Assembly (NCBI GenBank): GCA_965220665.1 | Contig: CBDCQQ010000005.1 | Span: forward strand, 496,001 to 560,000 | Source of the DNA: JAJDZL01 sp965220665 | Lineage (GTDB): Bacteria; Pseudomonadota; Gammaproteobacteria; Arenicellales; JAJDZL01 | DNA: 64,000 nt | Reading direction: 5' to 3' | In this document: in pieces, positions 35,164 to 44,289 of the stretch | Position numbering within the stretch: the stretch's first letter is position 1 | Layout of the letters: every line of letters begins with the position of its first letter | Notes under the pieces: model-generated | Seen by the model: only the letters and a program-made list of their open reading frames with translations | The model's database searches: none | Told to the model about the DNA's origin: nothing | Program-made: the position numbers and the translations under genes

Positions 35164-36135
35164 CTATTCGATTTCGCGAACTTGCTGTAATCCAGAATTG
35201 CGTTCGTGTCGTACCGCAAGTGCAGTATCGAGATCAACTTCAACGAAATTTACATCCATGTTGGGCTGCAGCTGCCCGATGTAATCCATATCAGCCGAAA
35301 TAACTGTCCCGATCATGCAATAGCCACCACCTGATACAGCATCTCGGTGCAGAACAATCGGTTCGGTACCACCAGGTACTTGAATTGATCCATACGGATA
35401 GCAACTATCCACAATATTGGACGGATCAGAACCAGCACCGAATGGCTGTTTACGGTCAATGAAACTCAATGGACGCCCTTTTTGAAACCGATAACCTATG
35501 CGATCAGCTTCTGAAGCCACTCTCCAAGTGTCTTCGAAGAAATTGGCTTTTGCTTCTTCAGTGATACGATGCCAATAGATGCCAGAAATCACTCGAAGCT
35601 CTGCTGGTGATCCCGGCATACGCCTAAGTGCAGCAGGAACTGACCGAGCAGCAAGTGAATTTCCAGACTTTTCTCCGATCCCAATTTCATCGCCGGCTTG
35701 AAGGGTTCTTCCGTTAAATCCACCCAAAGCTCCTAATCCGTAAAGCGACCGACTGCCAAGAACAACAGGAACATCTATCCCGCCGGATATTGCAATGTAT
35801 GCTCGAGCTCCAGCCTGCAAATATTCAAAACTCAATACCTGGCCTTTTTTGACATCAAATGATGTCCACCCTTCTCGTATATCGCCGTCCACCTTTGGAG
35901 GTAAGTTTGCACCTGTAACTGAAACTGTCGCGTTACGGGTAAACTCAATCTCAGGGCCAAGAAACACCGCTTCCAATACTGCTGCATTTTCTGAATTTCC
36001 AACCAGCAGATTTGCACATCTCAATGCATACCGATCCATACCTCCAGAAATCGGAATGCCGAGATGATAGTATCCTGGTCGCCCAAGGTCTTGTACTGAA
36101 GTCGCTAGTCCAGGTGAAATTACTCTAATTCCCAT
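35164..36135 (-). CDS. pxpC: 5-oxoprolinase subunit C (biotin-dependent carboxyltransferase family)
   Basis: A 323-residue PxpC/KipA-type protein; start at ATG 36135 (MGIRVISPGLATSVQDLGRPGY), overlapping pxpB by 11 bases. 'SVQDLGRPGYYHLGIPISGGMDRYALR' and 'YLQAGARAYIAISGG' are family landmarks. With PxpA and PxpB it hydrolyses 5-oxoproline to glutamate using ATP. Last gene of the minus-strand group beginning with pxpA. Confidence 0.9.
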   Translation of the reverse strand: MGIRVISPGLATSVQDLGRPGYYHLGIPISGGMDRYALRCANLLVGNSENAAVLEAVFLGPEIEFTRNATVSVTGANLPPKVDGDIREGWTSFDVKKGQVLSFEYLQAGARAYIAISGGIDVPVVLGSRSLYGLGALGGFNGRTLQAGDEIGIGEKSGNSLAARSVPAALRRMPGSPAELRVISGIYWHRITEEAKANFFEDTWRVASEADRIGYRFQKGRPLSFIDRKQPFGAGSDPSNIVDSCYPYGSIQVPGGTEPIVLHRDAVSGGGYCMIGTVISADMDYIGQLQPNMDVNFVEVDLDTALAVRHERNSGLQQVREIE

Positions 36136-37000
36136 GAAGCATCTCCCCAATGTTTTTGTTGTATTCATCAATTCCGCTCTGAAACTCATCCAAAGAGAAA
36201 ACTAACTCGCGAATGACCGGTTCAAATGTACCGGCTTCCACGGCTTCAACACCTTCATCGTAGGAATTTCTGTCAATCGGTTTAAATTTCACGATGTCGC
36301 CAGGATTGAAAAACACCATGAAATCTTTGAGATAGCTAATTGACTGTTGTGGGTCATATATCGGCATTGGTGTGATTCCAAACATTTGGTAGCCGCCGGC
36401 GCCTCTGACAGAATAAATACATGCAAAGCACCCACCATAACCAACCGTCAACTTTGGTGTATCAGTTCTGGGTCGAAGATATTTCGGCACCTCGATTTGC
36501 CTTTGCCGCTCAACCATTTGATACATAAATGGCAGTCCCGCTACGAATCCAACCATGGTTACAAACCAAGTTGACTCAGAGTGTGCTTTGATGAACGAAT
36601 CAATTGAGTCAAAGTTATTTATTCTCGCCGCATATTCAAGGTCAGTACTATTGGGGTCCTGGTGCCGTTCTCGAAATCGCATCAGCGTCTCTCGTGTCCA
36701 TGGATCGTCGTAGTAGACTGGTATTTCAACTGCGCGAGTGCTTATCACTGCCTCTGCGCTGGCCGCTTCAGACTCAATGCGTTTCAATTCTGCCAGCATA
36801 TCTTTGGGCTTTATCTTATCTGGATCAAATTTAATTTGATACGAAGCATTGGCAGGGCAAACTTCTGTCACAGCACTGATTTGGCTCTCTTTTACCGCTT
36901 TCGTTACGGACAGACTTGTAAAAAATGCCTCAAGAGACATCGCCTCATCAACTTCGGCAAAAATGTGATCATCTCCGCCGAATGAATATCTGGTTGCCAT
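36125..37000 (-). CDS. pxpB: 5-oxoprolinase subunit B (allophanate hydrolase subunit 1 family)
   Basis: A 291-residue PxpB/KipI-type protein with 'VEIPVYYDD' (about 109), 'MVGFVAGLPFMYQM' and 'TVGYGGCFACIYSVRGAGGYQMFG', the conserved core of allophanate hydrolase subunit 1 proteins. It is longer at the N-terminus than simple KipI. Functional partner of PxpC; the two genes overlap. The adjacent accC and accB genes raise the possibility of a biotin-dependent variant. Confidence 0.88.
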   Translation of the reverse strand: MATRYSFGGDDHIFAEVDEAMSLEAFFTSLSVTKAVKESQISAVTEVCPANASYQIKFDPDKIKPKDMLAELKRIESEAASAEAVISTRAVEIPVYYDDPWTRETLMRFRERHQDPNSTDLEYAARINNFDSIDSFIKAHSESTWFVTMVGFVAGLPFMYQMVERQRQIEVPKYLRPRTDTPKLTVGYGGCFACIYSVRGAGGYQMFGITPMPIYDPQQSISYLKDFMVFFNPGDIVKFKPIDRNSYDEGVEAVEAGTFEPVIRELVFSLDEFQSGIDEYNKNIGEMLHGN

Positions 37001-37024
37001 TTACGTTGACCTCCTAAATTGAAG

Positions 37025-38383
37025 CTACTGTATGTTTGCTTTGCTTAGCCAATCATCGAGAAATGTGGTATGTACATTACCCTCAACGACGTTAATGTCC
37101 TTCAGCAAAGCCTGATGAAGTGATTTGGTAGTCTTGATTCCTGAAATATCCAACTCATCCAAAGCACCTCTCATTCTGTTTAACGCGCTAGGACGGTCCT
37201 CATCCCAGACAATGAGTTTACCCAGCATAGAATCGTAATATGGTGGGACCGTATAGCCAGGATACAGCATTGAATCAAACCTTACACCCGGGCCACCAGG
37301 TATTTTCAGTTCTGTTATTGTGCCCGGTTGCGGCATGAATCCGTTGGCAGGATCTTCAGCGTTGATCCGACATTCAATTGAGTGTCCTTTCAAGACAATC
37401 TCATCCTGACTGCGACCCAGAGAGTTTCCGTCACAGACCCGAATCGATTCTCGAACTAAATCCACACCGGTAACGCACTCTGTTACTGGATGTTCCACCT
37501 GAATCCGGGTATTCATTTCAAGGAAGTAAAACTCGTGAGTGCTTGAATCATACAAAAACTCCAATGTTCCAGCCCCGCGATAACCGACACTAGATGCAAA
37601 ATTTCGTGCCTCATCACATAATCGCATCCTTACATCGTCCGGAACGCAAGATGCCGGTGCCTCTTCCCAAATTTTTTGACGACGTCTCTGAAGCGAACAC
37701 TCGCGATCATAAAAATGCAGAACACTTTCGCCATCACCAATGACCTGGACTTCAACATGTCTCGCATTGTGGATATAGGATTCGATATAAATTCCACCAT
37801 CACCAAATGCCGTTAAAGCTTCTGTACTCGCCTGTGGAGCCAGCCGACCGAACTCCTCCTGGTTGCAAACGACTCGAATCCCTCGTCCACCACCGCCAGC
37901 AGACGCCTTGATCAGAACCGGAAACCCGATTTCTTCCAGGATGGGTTTTGCTTCCTCAAGATTATCAATGCGTCCAGCACTACCTGGAACTGTAGCTAGC
38001 CCAACTGCAGCCGCTGCGGATCTGGCTGTAACTTTGTCGCCTAAACGACGTATTGTTTCGCCGCTTGGACCGACGAAAATCAATCCTGCTGCCTCCACTG
38101 CATCCGCGAAATCTCCATTCTCAGCGAGAAAGCCATAACCGGGATGAACTGCATCCGCCCCGACATCAACTGCAGCAGAAATCAGTGTTTCAATGTTGAG
38201 ATAAGACTTCGCTGAAGGCGGTTTCCCAATTAGTACCGAATCGTCTGCCAGTTGAACGGGAAGCGAATCGACGTCTGCTTCGCTATACACCTGTATTGTT
38301 CGAATACCCATGTCCCTCGCTGCGCGAATAATTCGAACAGCGATCTCGCCACGGTTTGCGACCAACAGGCTTTCAATTCCCAT
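37025..38383 (-). CDS. accC: Biotin carboxylase (AccC family)
   Basis: A 452-residue ATP-grasp biotin carboxylase: 'LLVANRGEIAVRIIRAARDMG', 'LIKASAGGGGRGIRVV' (ATP-binding glycine loop), 'EFYFLEMNTRIQVEHPVTE'. It carboxylates the biotin on the neighbouring carrier protein. Being inside the pxp cluster rather than beside accB of fatty acid synthesis, it is probably a specialised paralogue that serves with PxpB/PxpC or an unknown carboxyltransferase. Confidence 0.93.
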   Translation of the reverse strand: MGIESLLVANRGEIAVRIIRAARDMGIRTIQVYSEADVDSLPVQLADDSVLIGKPPSAKSYLNIETLISAAVDVGADAVHPGYGFLAENGDFADAVEAAGLIFVGPSGETIRRLGDKVTARSAAAAVGLATVPGSAGRIDNLEEAKPILEEIGFPVLIKASAGGGGRGIRVVCNQEEFGRLAPQASTEALTAFGDGGIYIESYIHNARHVEVQVIGDGESVLHFYDRECSLQRRRQKIWEEAPASCVPDDVRMRLCDEARNFASSVGYRGAGTLEFLYDSSTHEFYFLEMNTRIQVEHPVTECVTGVDLVRESIRVCDGNSLGRSQDEIVLKGHSIECRINAEDPANGFMPQPGTITELKIPGGPGVRFDSMLYPGYTVPPYYDSMLGKLIVWDEDRPSALNRMRGALDELDISGIKTTKSLHQALLKDINVVEGNVHTTFLDDWLSKANIQ

Positions 38384-38397
38384 GTCAGTATTGAGAT

Positions 38398-38640
38398 TCA
38401 GTCGTTTAAATCAACGAGTGGCTGTCCCGCCATCACCGCATCTTCGTTGTCAACCAGAAATTGAGCTATAGTTCCAGCTTTATCTGACTTGACCTCATGA
38501 AATGACTTCATGACTTCTATCAGTCCAATGACGTCACCTACGCTAACTGCATCACCTACCTCCTTAAATGGGGGCTGGTCTGGTGCAGGGCGACGATAAA
38601 AAATTCCGGGTAAAGGGGAAACAATTTGTTGGTTCGACAT
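38398..38640 (-). CDS. Biotin carboxyl carrier-like protein
   Basis: An 80-residue biotinyl domain, much shorter than AccB because it lacks the proline/alanine-rich N-terminal part. The biotin-accepting lysine is K45 in 'IEVMKSFHEV'; the more common motif is EAMKM, so the EVMK version is a variant. It sits 14 bases before accC and feeds it. The short form matches other pxp-associated carriers. Confidence 0.9.
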   Translation of the reverse strand: MSNQQIVSPLPGIFYRRPAPDQPPFKEVGDAVSVGDVIGLIEVMKSFHEVKSDKAGTIAQFLVDNEDAVMAGQPLVDLND

Positions 38641-38664
38641 TTTTTCCTCACATTCAATTCAGGT

Positions 38665-39399
38665 CTACACTGCTACGCTTTGGTAAGGTTGAATCGCTTC
38701 ACGAACAGCCAGAGCGACATCGACAGCATTTGGTGTGTCGGAGTGTACGCATATGCAATCGCTTCCAACTCCCACATCCTTTCCATTTACGGACTCAGTC
38801 TGTCCCTCCTCAATCGCCCGAATGCTACGAGCGGCAGCTAATTGAGGGTCGACGGGGTCATGTTTGCGGGTGATGATCAAACTGCCATCGTCGTCGTATT
38901 CCAAGTCGGCGTAATACTCTGCCAAAAATGCCATACCCCGCTCCTGATACACCTTTTCATGAAGCGTATATTTCATGCCAAGAAGGGGAACGTCAAAGAC
39001 CTCAGCAGCATCACAGATAGCATGTGCGACGTTTTCGTTTCGCGCTGCCATGCCATACAAAGCACCATGAGGTTTGATATGATTGAGTTCCATTCCCTCA
39101 GCTCTCAAGAAGGCACTCAACGCACCAATTTGGTAGAGGATGATATTTGCAAGTTCTTCTCTTTCTATCACCATTGGGCGTCGACCAAACCCCTGCATAT
39201 CGGGAAAAGAAGGATGGGCACCAACTCGAACATCGTGTTCTTTTGCAAGCCTGACCGTCTTACGCATGTGATTTGGATCTGATCCGTGAAATCCACACGC
39301 AACATTCGCCAGCGAGATTAACGGCATCAACTTCTCGTCTTCTCCCAATTTGTAGACGCTGAAGGCCTCTCCCATATCGCAATTAATGACTGTTGACAT
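38665..39399 (-). CDS. pxpA: 5-oxoprolinase subunit A (LamB/YcsF family)
   Basis: A 244-residue PxpA protein. The start is ATG 39399 (MSTVINCDMGEAF), with GGAGAAGCA upstream; the open frame extends 58 codons further without family sequence and over the end of the oxidoreductase gene. 'NCDMGEAFSVYKLGEDEKLMPLISLANVACGFHGSD' (first 40 residues) and 'HIKPHGALYG' are diagnostic. First gene of the pxpA-accB-accC-pxpB-pxpC order. Confidence 0.92.
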   Translation of the reverse strand: MSTVINCDMGEAFSVYKLGEDEKLMPLISLANVACGFHGSDPNHMRKTVRLAKEHDVRVGAHPSFPDMQGFGRRPMVIEREELANIILYQIGALSAFLRAEGMELNHIKPHGALYGMAARNENVAHAICDAAEVFDVPLLGMKYTLHEKVYQERGMAFLAEYYADLEYDDDGSLIITRKHDPVDPQLAAARSIRAIEEGQTESVNGKDVGVGSDCICVHSDTPNAVDVALAVREAIQPYQSVAV

Positions 39400-39421
39400 A
39401 TTGCTTCTCCAGTTAATCAGT

Positions 39422-40429
39422 TTAGTTTTTCCAAGCTTCAGTGAATTCATCCTCGATATCGACAGGTGAGCCAGCGCTTGCCGATAACGCGATCGCTTCC
39501 ATAACCGCCACATTACTGGCTGCTTGTTCAGGGGTGACTCGAAATGGTGTGCCTTGAGTGCACGAAAGTGCAAATTCCTCTAGCTCCAATTTCAACGTGT
39601 CGATCGGCTCTATAACGAGCGCGCTTTCCTGCTCGCGATTAATCTGAGTACTCAAATTGTCGGTATCAACTTTTGCAAAAGCATTGGCATTTGTACCGTA
39701 AACATTCAAAAAAGACGTGTAGGGGCAGGCGAACATGCAGCCAAGATATCCCGTCGCCCCTGAGTCGAATTCAAACAGCACTGAAGTCGTATCATCCATG
39801 TCTACAGTCACTGCTATGCGCCTTGCCTGGGCGCTCACGCGTGTGACTGAGCCAGCAAAATAACAGAGCAGATCAATCAAATGAATTCCTAGAGCTGCAA
39901 TGCCCCCGGCTGGACTTTCAAGACGATTGGCTCTCCATCTGTCAGGAGTATAGGCCAACGCCCCAGGCGCTGAAAAGTTCGCCTCAAGGTGTAACAGGGT
40001 GCCAAATATTCCTTCGTCCTGCAGTTCCTTAAGCCGAGACGCACTTGCAGAAAAACGCCGATTATGGCCAACTGCCAATACCACACCCGCAGCTCGGCAT
40101 GCCGCTGTCGCTTTTCTGGCACTCTCGACCGTTAAGGTGAATGGCTTTTCGACAAATACGTGTTTTCCGGCTTCCGCTGCCTGAATAACGTGCTCGGCAT
40201 GGAGTGAGTGGGGAGTAGATATGATGACTGCATCTATGGTTGAATCAGCAAGCAAGGCTTCATAGGAATCGTGATGCCCAGCCTCAAATCGATTTGCGAA
40301 ATCCAAACGTTTCGTTTTGTCTCTGGAATAGCAGGATACGATTTGAATCAAATGCGAATTGCCGTGTATGGATTTGGCGAGTTCACCCGACCACCATCCC
40401 AATCCGATTGAAGCGGCTTTTATCGTCAT
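39422..40429 (-). CDS. Gfo/Idh/MocA family oxidoreductase
   Basis: A 335-residue NAD(P)-dependent oxidoreductase. 'ASIGLGWWSGELA' is the N-terminal Rossmann loop, 'HVFVEKPFTLTVESARK' (about 90-106) carries the conserved EKP, and 'GIAALGIHLIDLL' contains the catalytic histidine region. Family members act on sugars, inositols and related polyols. Its start overlaps the ABC permease stop by one base, so it belongs to the transporter operon and probably oxidises the imported compound. Confidence 0.88.
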   Translation of the reverse strand: MTIKAASIGLGWWSGELAKSIHGNSHLIQIVSCYSRDKTKRLDFANRFEAGHHDSYEALLADSTIDAVIISTPHSLHAEHVIQAAEAGKHVFVEKPFTLTVESARKATAACRAAGVVLAVGHNRRFSASASRLKELQDEGIFGTLLHLEANFSAPGALAYTPDRWRANRLESPAGGIAALGIHLIDLLCYFAGSVTRVSAQARRIAVTVDMDDTTSVLFEFDSGATGYLGCMFACPYTSFLNVYGTNANAFAKVDTDNLSTQINREQESALVIEPIDTLKLELEEFALSCTQGTPFRVTPEQAASNVAVMEAIALSASAGSPVDIEDEFTEAWKN

Positions 40430-41415
40430 CAGTAATCCTGCATACTTGCGATCACTTTCAATCGGAACTGATCAGCCACAACCGCCAATATCAGTAGCAA
40501 ACCAATCACTACGATTTGTAGATAGGATTCAATTCGTGCCAGATTCATTCCGTTTTGGACTAGCCCGATGAACAGGGCGCCTAATACAACATTTTCAAAA
40601 CGTCCTATACCTCCACGCAAACTGACTCCTGCGATTACACATGCCGCGATCGACTCAAGTGGCATCGTTGCACCGATGTTGGCTTCTCCCGTATCAAGTC
40701 GCGCGGTGAGTAGAATGCCTGCAACTGACGCCATCAATCCACAGAACACATAAGCGAGAAACAATGTTAGTTTAGTATTGATTCCGGATAGACGCGCGGC
40801 TTTCAAGTTTCCTCCAACCGCATAGAAATATCGACCAAGCCGAGTCCAGTTGACCACGAAAAACATAATCACGATAACAACAAGCGTTACGGCGACTGGC
40901 GTCGGGACGCCATAAATCGATCCAAACCCAAAGATATCTCCAAATTCAATTGGCATTCCATACACGGGTATGCCCCCTGTCATATAGAGCGCAACACCAA
41001 AACCGACAGAAGCCATTCCAAGACTCATCATAAATGGTGAAACGTTGAACACGGCTACACCGATTCCATTGATAACCCCAATGAGTGTTCCAGCGCATAG
41101 TCCCGCGAGTATTCCGATGAGAATGACAAAAGGAATTGAATCGGGAATTGCTACGAAAGCTGTAGCCATCGCGGTAGCGCCGACGACTGATGTAATTGCC
41201 AATATGGTACCAACAGACAGATCAAAGCCGCCAGTAAGCAAGGCAAACATTTGTCCAATTGCGACGAGTGTCAGATACGTTGATTGCCTGACCACATTGA
41301 GCAGATTTCTTCCTGTTAGAAAATTGTCCGACAACAACGCAAAGATGACGACCGCAATCAACAGAAGAAATGGCAATACCCCAAGCCGTACAAACGCGAG
41401 CTTAATTAACCTCAT
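40429..41415 (-). CDS. Ribose-type (RbsC) ABC transporter permease
   Basis: A 328-residue membrane protein with about nine hydrophobic helices. 'GGFDLSVGTILAITSVVGA' (about 62-80) and 'GGIGRFENVVLGALFIGLVQNGMNL' (about 271-295) are typical of the RbsC/AraH family. It forms the channel for the ATPase and binding protein encoded upstream. Confidence 0.92.
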   Translation of the reverse strand: MRLIKLAFVRLGVLPFLLLIAVVIFALLSDNFLTGRNLLNVVRQSTYLTLVAIGQMFALLTGGFDLSVGTILAITSVVGATAMATAFVAIPDSIPFVILIGILAGLCAGTLIGVINGIGVAVFNVSPFMMSLGMASVGFGVALYMTGGIPVYGMPIEFGDIFGFGSIYGVPTPVAVTLVVIVIMFFVVNWTRLGRYFYAVGGNLKAARLSGINTKLTLFLAYVFCGLMASVAGILLTARLDTGEANIGATMPLESIAACVIAGVSLRGGIGRFENVVLGALFIGLVQNGMNLARIESYLQIVVIGLLLILAVVADQFRLKVIASMQDY

Positions 41416-41472
41416 GACAGTATTGGTGTTTTAGTTCAAAGAAATTTTCAATTTTGATGCTTGCAAAACTGT

Positions 41473-43029
41473 TTATGCCGCTTCTCGTTCGAAACAATGT
41501 CTCAGTACATTTTCCTGATTAATGTTGTCCGATTGCAGTTCTGCCGTCAGGACACCACGACAGAGTACATAAACTCGATTGGTCAAGTGCAATATTTCAG
41601 GTAAATCTGATGAGATTAGGAGTACCGCTGCACCGTCTTCACAAAGATGTCCGATAAACTGATAAATTGCAATTCTTGTCGCCACATCGACGCCCACAGT
41701 CGGTTCATCAAAAACAAACAGCTTGACTTTGCGCGTCAAACTCTTTCCGATCAGAATTTTCTGTTGATTTCCACCTGAAAAATGTTCGACTACTCTTTCA
41801 ATGTTGGCTGGTTGGAGATTTAGTCTTTCTGCTATGTATCGAAGACGCTGAATTTCTTCTTGACGCCTGAGAAAGACGCCTCTTGAAAACTCCGGCGTAT
41901 TCAAAGCAGCCAACGCCATACTCTCCCTGGCACTTCTCATCATAACCAGCCCCTCATCCCGACGGTCTGAAGGCATATAGAAAAATCCTCGTTCAAGCAT
42001 TTTTCGCGGAGATAAGCCGGTGGTCAACTCCCCATTAAAATAGATACTACCGTCACTGATCGGACTGCAACCGAAGCAGGCTCTGGCAACGTCGGATTTT
42101 CCAGAACCAATTAAGCCAGCTAATCCAACAACTTCTCCGTTTGCCACATTTATGGAAACGCCCCGCACTGTGTTATCGGCTGTCTTTAAATCTCTGACTT
42201 CAAGCATTCTATTTGCAGGCTGAAAAGCAATATCAGGAAAAATCTGATCGAATACTCGACCCGTCATCAATTGCACTAAATCTTCTTCTGATACATCAGC
42301 ATCTACAGTGGTAATCTTATGACCGTCGCGAAGTACAGTGATGCGGTCACCTATTCGTTGTATTTCACTCATACGGTGTGTGATGTAGATGATGCCCACG
42401 CCCTGAGCCTTAACCTGTTCAATCAATGTGAATAGCTGTTCAGTTTCCTGATCGGTCAAAGATGCAGTTGGCTCATCAAGTATGAGTACCGAGAGATCTG
42501 CCCGAAAAGCCTTGGCAATTTCCACCATCTGCTGCTCAGCGCGGGACAAAAATGCGACTTGTTGAGAAGGATTCAGTGAAAATCCAAGTCGTTCGAGTAC
42601 TTCTTGAGCCCTCTTTCGAATCACAGATTTCTTCAGAATTCCGCCAAAAGTTTCCTCTGCGCCAAGAAACAGATTCTCTTCGATAGAAAGTTGTGGTACC
42701 AAGGAGAACTCCTGAAATACCGTACTGATCCCAAGAGCGCGGGCATGATTAACAGAAAAAATTTCGACAGGTTCATTGCGGAATAAAAAACTCCCGCCAT
42801 CGGGCCGATAAGCACCCGCAACTATCGAAATCAGGGTTGTCTTACCGGATCCGTTTTCGCCAAACAGAACGTGAACTTCACCTGGTTTCAATGAAAAATC
42901 AACAGAGTCCAGTACCAGTGTGCCAGAGAACTGCTTGCAGATTGCGCGCAATTCCAACAGCAGTGGGCTCCCATTGTCTGGGAGCCCACTTTCTTGACTA
43001 ATTGTTGCTGTCGGAAATTCGTTCAGCAA
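41473..43029 (-). CDS. Ribose-type (RbsA) ABC transporter ATPase
   Basis: A protein of up to 518 residues with two ABC ATPase domains. The first has Walker A 'FGENGSGKTTL' and 'LDEPTASLTD'. The second has 'GLIGSGKSDVA' (degenerate, usual for RbsA) and 'HFSGGNQQKILIGKSL'. The start is uncertain: TTG 43029 has no ribosome site, and the first 24 codons coincide with a strong 12-bp hairpin. A TTG at 42957 (LELRAICKQF), with GGGAG inside the hairpin stem, is an alternative giving 494 residues, the more usual length. Confidence 0.9.
   Translation of the reverse strand: MLNEFPTATISQESGLPDNGSPLLLELRAICKQFSGTLVLDSVDFSLKPGEVHVLFGENGSGKTTLISIVAGAYRPDGGSFLFRNEPVEIFSVNHARALGISTVFQEFSLVPQLSIEENLFLGAEETFGGILKKSVIRKRAQEVLERLGFSLNPSQQVAFLSRAEQQMVEIAKAFRADLSVLILDEPTASLTDQETEQLFTLIEQVKAQGVGIIYITHRMSEIQRIGDRITVLRDGHKITTVDADVSEEDLVQLMTGRVFDQIFPDIAFQPANRMLEVRDLKTADNTVRGVSINVANGEVVGLAGLIGSGKSDVARACFGCSPISDGSIYFNGELTTGLSPRKMLERGFFYMPSDRRDEGLVMMRSARESMALAALNTPEFSRGVFLRRQEEIQRLRYIAERLNLQPANIERVVEHFSGGNQQKILIGKSLTRKVKLFVFDEPTVGVDVATRIAIYQFIGHLCEDGAAVLLISSDLPEILHLTNRVYVLCRGVLTAELQSDNINQENVLRHCFEREAA
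42962..42990 (-). promoter_or_regulatory. Strong hairpin between binding-protein and ATPase genes
   Basis: A perfect 12-bp inverted repeat, AGTGGGCTCCCA and TGGGAGCCCACT, with a 5-base loop. It lies 44 bases after the substrate-binding protein stop. No U-run follows on the transcribed strand, so it is better read as an mRNA-stabilising or processing hairpin that keeps binding-protein expression higher than the ATPase. It also sequesters the only GGGAG near the alternative ATPase start. Confidence 0.65.
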
Positions 43030-43033
43030 TTGT

Positions 43034-44107
43034 TTAGTTCACAGTGAAGGTAGGTTTGAAGCCGTCCGGAGCCAGTGAAGAGCCCCGATCGAATGTGTTT
43101 ATGTTTTCTGGATCAATCACATAGAGTGCTGGTCCGACATGTTTGTGATAGTCTTTCCCTTCAAGGATTCGAACCGCTTGATCGATGGCAACACGTCCCT
43201 GAATAACTGCAGAATCCGTCGGTGCCGCCAACACTTGACCGCGCTGAATTCCCCGGAATACACCAGGCGTAAAATAGTAAGCCAGCAGACTAATTTGATC
43301 AGTTAGCCCGCGTGATCTCAACAGACTGATGGAGGCTTCGACTGTGGGAGACGTTCCAACGATGTACTGAATATCTGGATAGGTTTCCAAGGTATCCTCA
43401 ACAAGTTTCAACTGAATTTCTTTACCCGTATCACCGTACTTGGTTTCAACAACCTCAATGTCTGAGCCCGAAACAGCTTCCTGAAAACCGGCGTTACCCG
43501 CTTCGACCCAACCGGCTCCGGGAGGTCCTGGAAACCAGGCAACTTGAACCTTTCCTGACCCTGCCGGGTGCAGTTTGGCAATGTATTCACCAGCCTTGTA
43601 TCCCATTTCACCAAATGAGACCAGTGATTTGGCAGATAACTCGGGTGAAGAAATCCCATTAATCACATCGATCACTGGAATGCCTTTAGCGCGAATTTCA
43701 CTAACAAGATTGTTCATTCCATCAAATGAGATCGCGCCAATAACCACTGCTTCCGCACCCCGCGCTACACAATCTTCGATTTGAGAAATCTGAGTGTTTA
43801 GATTTGTGTAACCGCCTGCTTCAACTAGTTGCATCTTGACACCCAAGCGTTCAGATTCCGCAACCACTCCGTAATCGACCGCCAACCAGTATGCATCTTT
43901 CATGTGTGGAAACGAGACACAGATGTCCCAGGCTTTTTCCGCCTTTTCCAGAGGTACATAGTCGACTGTCGTTCTTGGGCTCGCCATATCAAAAGGCGGA
44001 TCCCATACTTCAACTGGATATGGGTACCAATCTTGTGCAGAAGCACTACCAACCCAACAAATCGCAGCTGCTCCAACAAAAGCCAAAGATTTAATTAAAT
44101 TATTCAT
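43034..44107 (-). CDS. Periplasmic sugar/TorT-like substrate-binding protein
   Basis: A 357-residue periplasmic binding protein with a signal peptide (cleavage likely after 'GSASA', about 24). 'KAWDICVSFPHMKDAYWLAVDYGVVAESERLGV' and 'INGISSPELSAKS' resemble TorT-like members of the ribose-binding family; TorT itself senses trimethylamine N-oxide with a histidine kinase, but here the neighbours are an RbsA ATPase and RbsC permease, so a transport role is favoured. First gene of the operon; AGGAGAAAG precedes the ATG. Confidence 0.87.
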   Translation of the reverse strand: MNNLIKSLAFVGAAAICWVGSASAQDWYPYPVEVWDPPFDMASPRTTVDYVPLEKAEKAWDICVSFPHMKDAYWLAVDYGVVAESERLGVKMQLVEAGGYTNLNTQISQIEDCVARGAEAVVIGAISFDGMNNLVSEIRAKGIPVIDVINGISSPELSAKSLVSFGEMGYKAGEYIAKLHPAGSGKVQVAWFPGPPGAGWVEAGNAGFQEAVSGSDIEVVETKYGDTGKEIQLKLVEDTLETYPDIQYIVGTSPTVEASISLLRSRGLTDQISLLAYYFTPGVFRGIQRGQVLAAPTDSAVIQGRVAIDQAVRILEGKDYHKHVGPALYVIDPENINTFDRGSSLAPDGFKPTFTVN

Positions 44108-44222
44108 TACTTTCTCCTATTTTCCAGGCAATGACTCAGTTACACTTTCAAAATTCCAAAATTTCGTGAGAGTGAATCTTTATGCCGCCACAAATTGAAA
44201 CTCAGTCGACGGCATCATGAAT

Positions 44223-44241
44223 TTGGATTATAGGAATCCAA
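44223..44241. promoter_or_regulatory. Candidate LysR-type operator
   Basis: TTGGATT, ATAGG, AATCCAA: a perfect 7-bp inverted repeat with a 5-base spacer, in the 182-base divergent region between the binding-protein gene and the LysR gene. It has the partial dyad expected for LysR-type autoregulatory sites. AT-rich repeats ATATTTTTTG/AGTATTTTTTG follow and may include the -10 region. Confidence 0.5.
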
Positions 44242-44289
44242 TATTTTTTGTAAAATAGTATTTTTTGCAGAGTGATATTAATTTAATCG

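Noticed and set aside
42962..42990. Intrinsic terminator after the binding-protein gene
   Set aside because: The stem is strong, but no U-run follows on the transcribed strand, and the genes downstream clearly belong to the same system.
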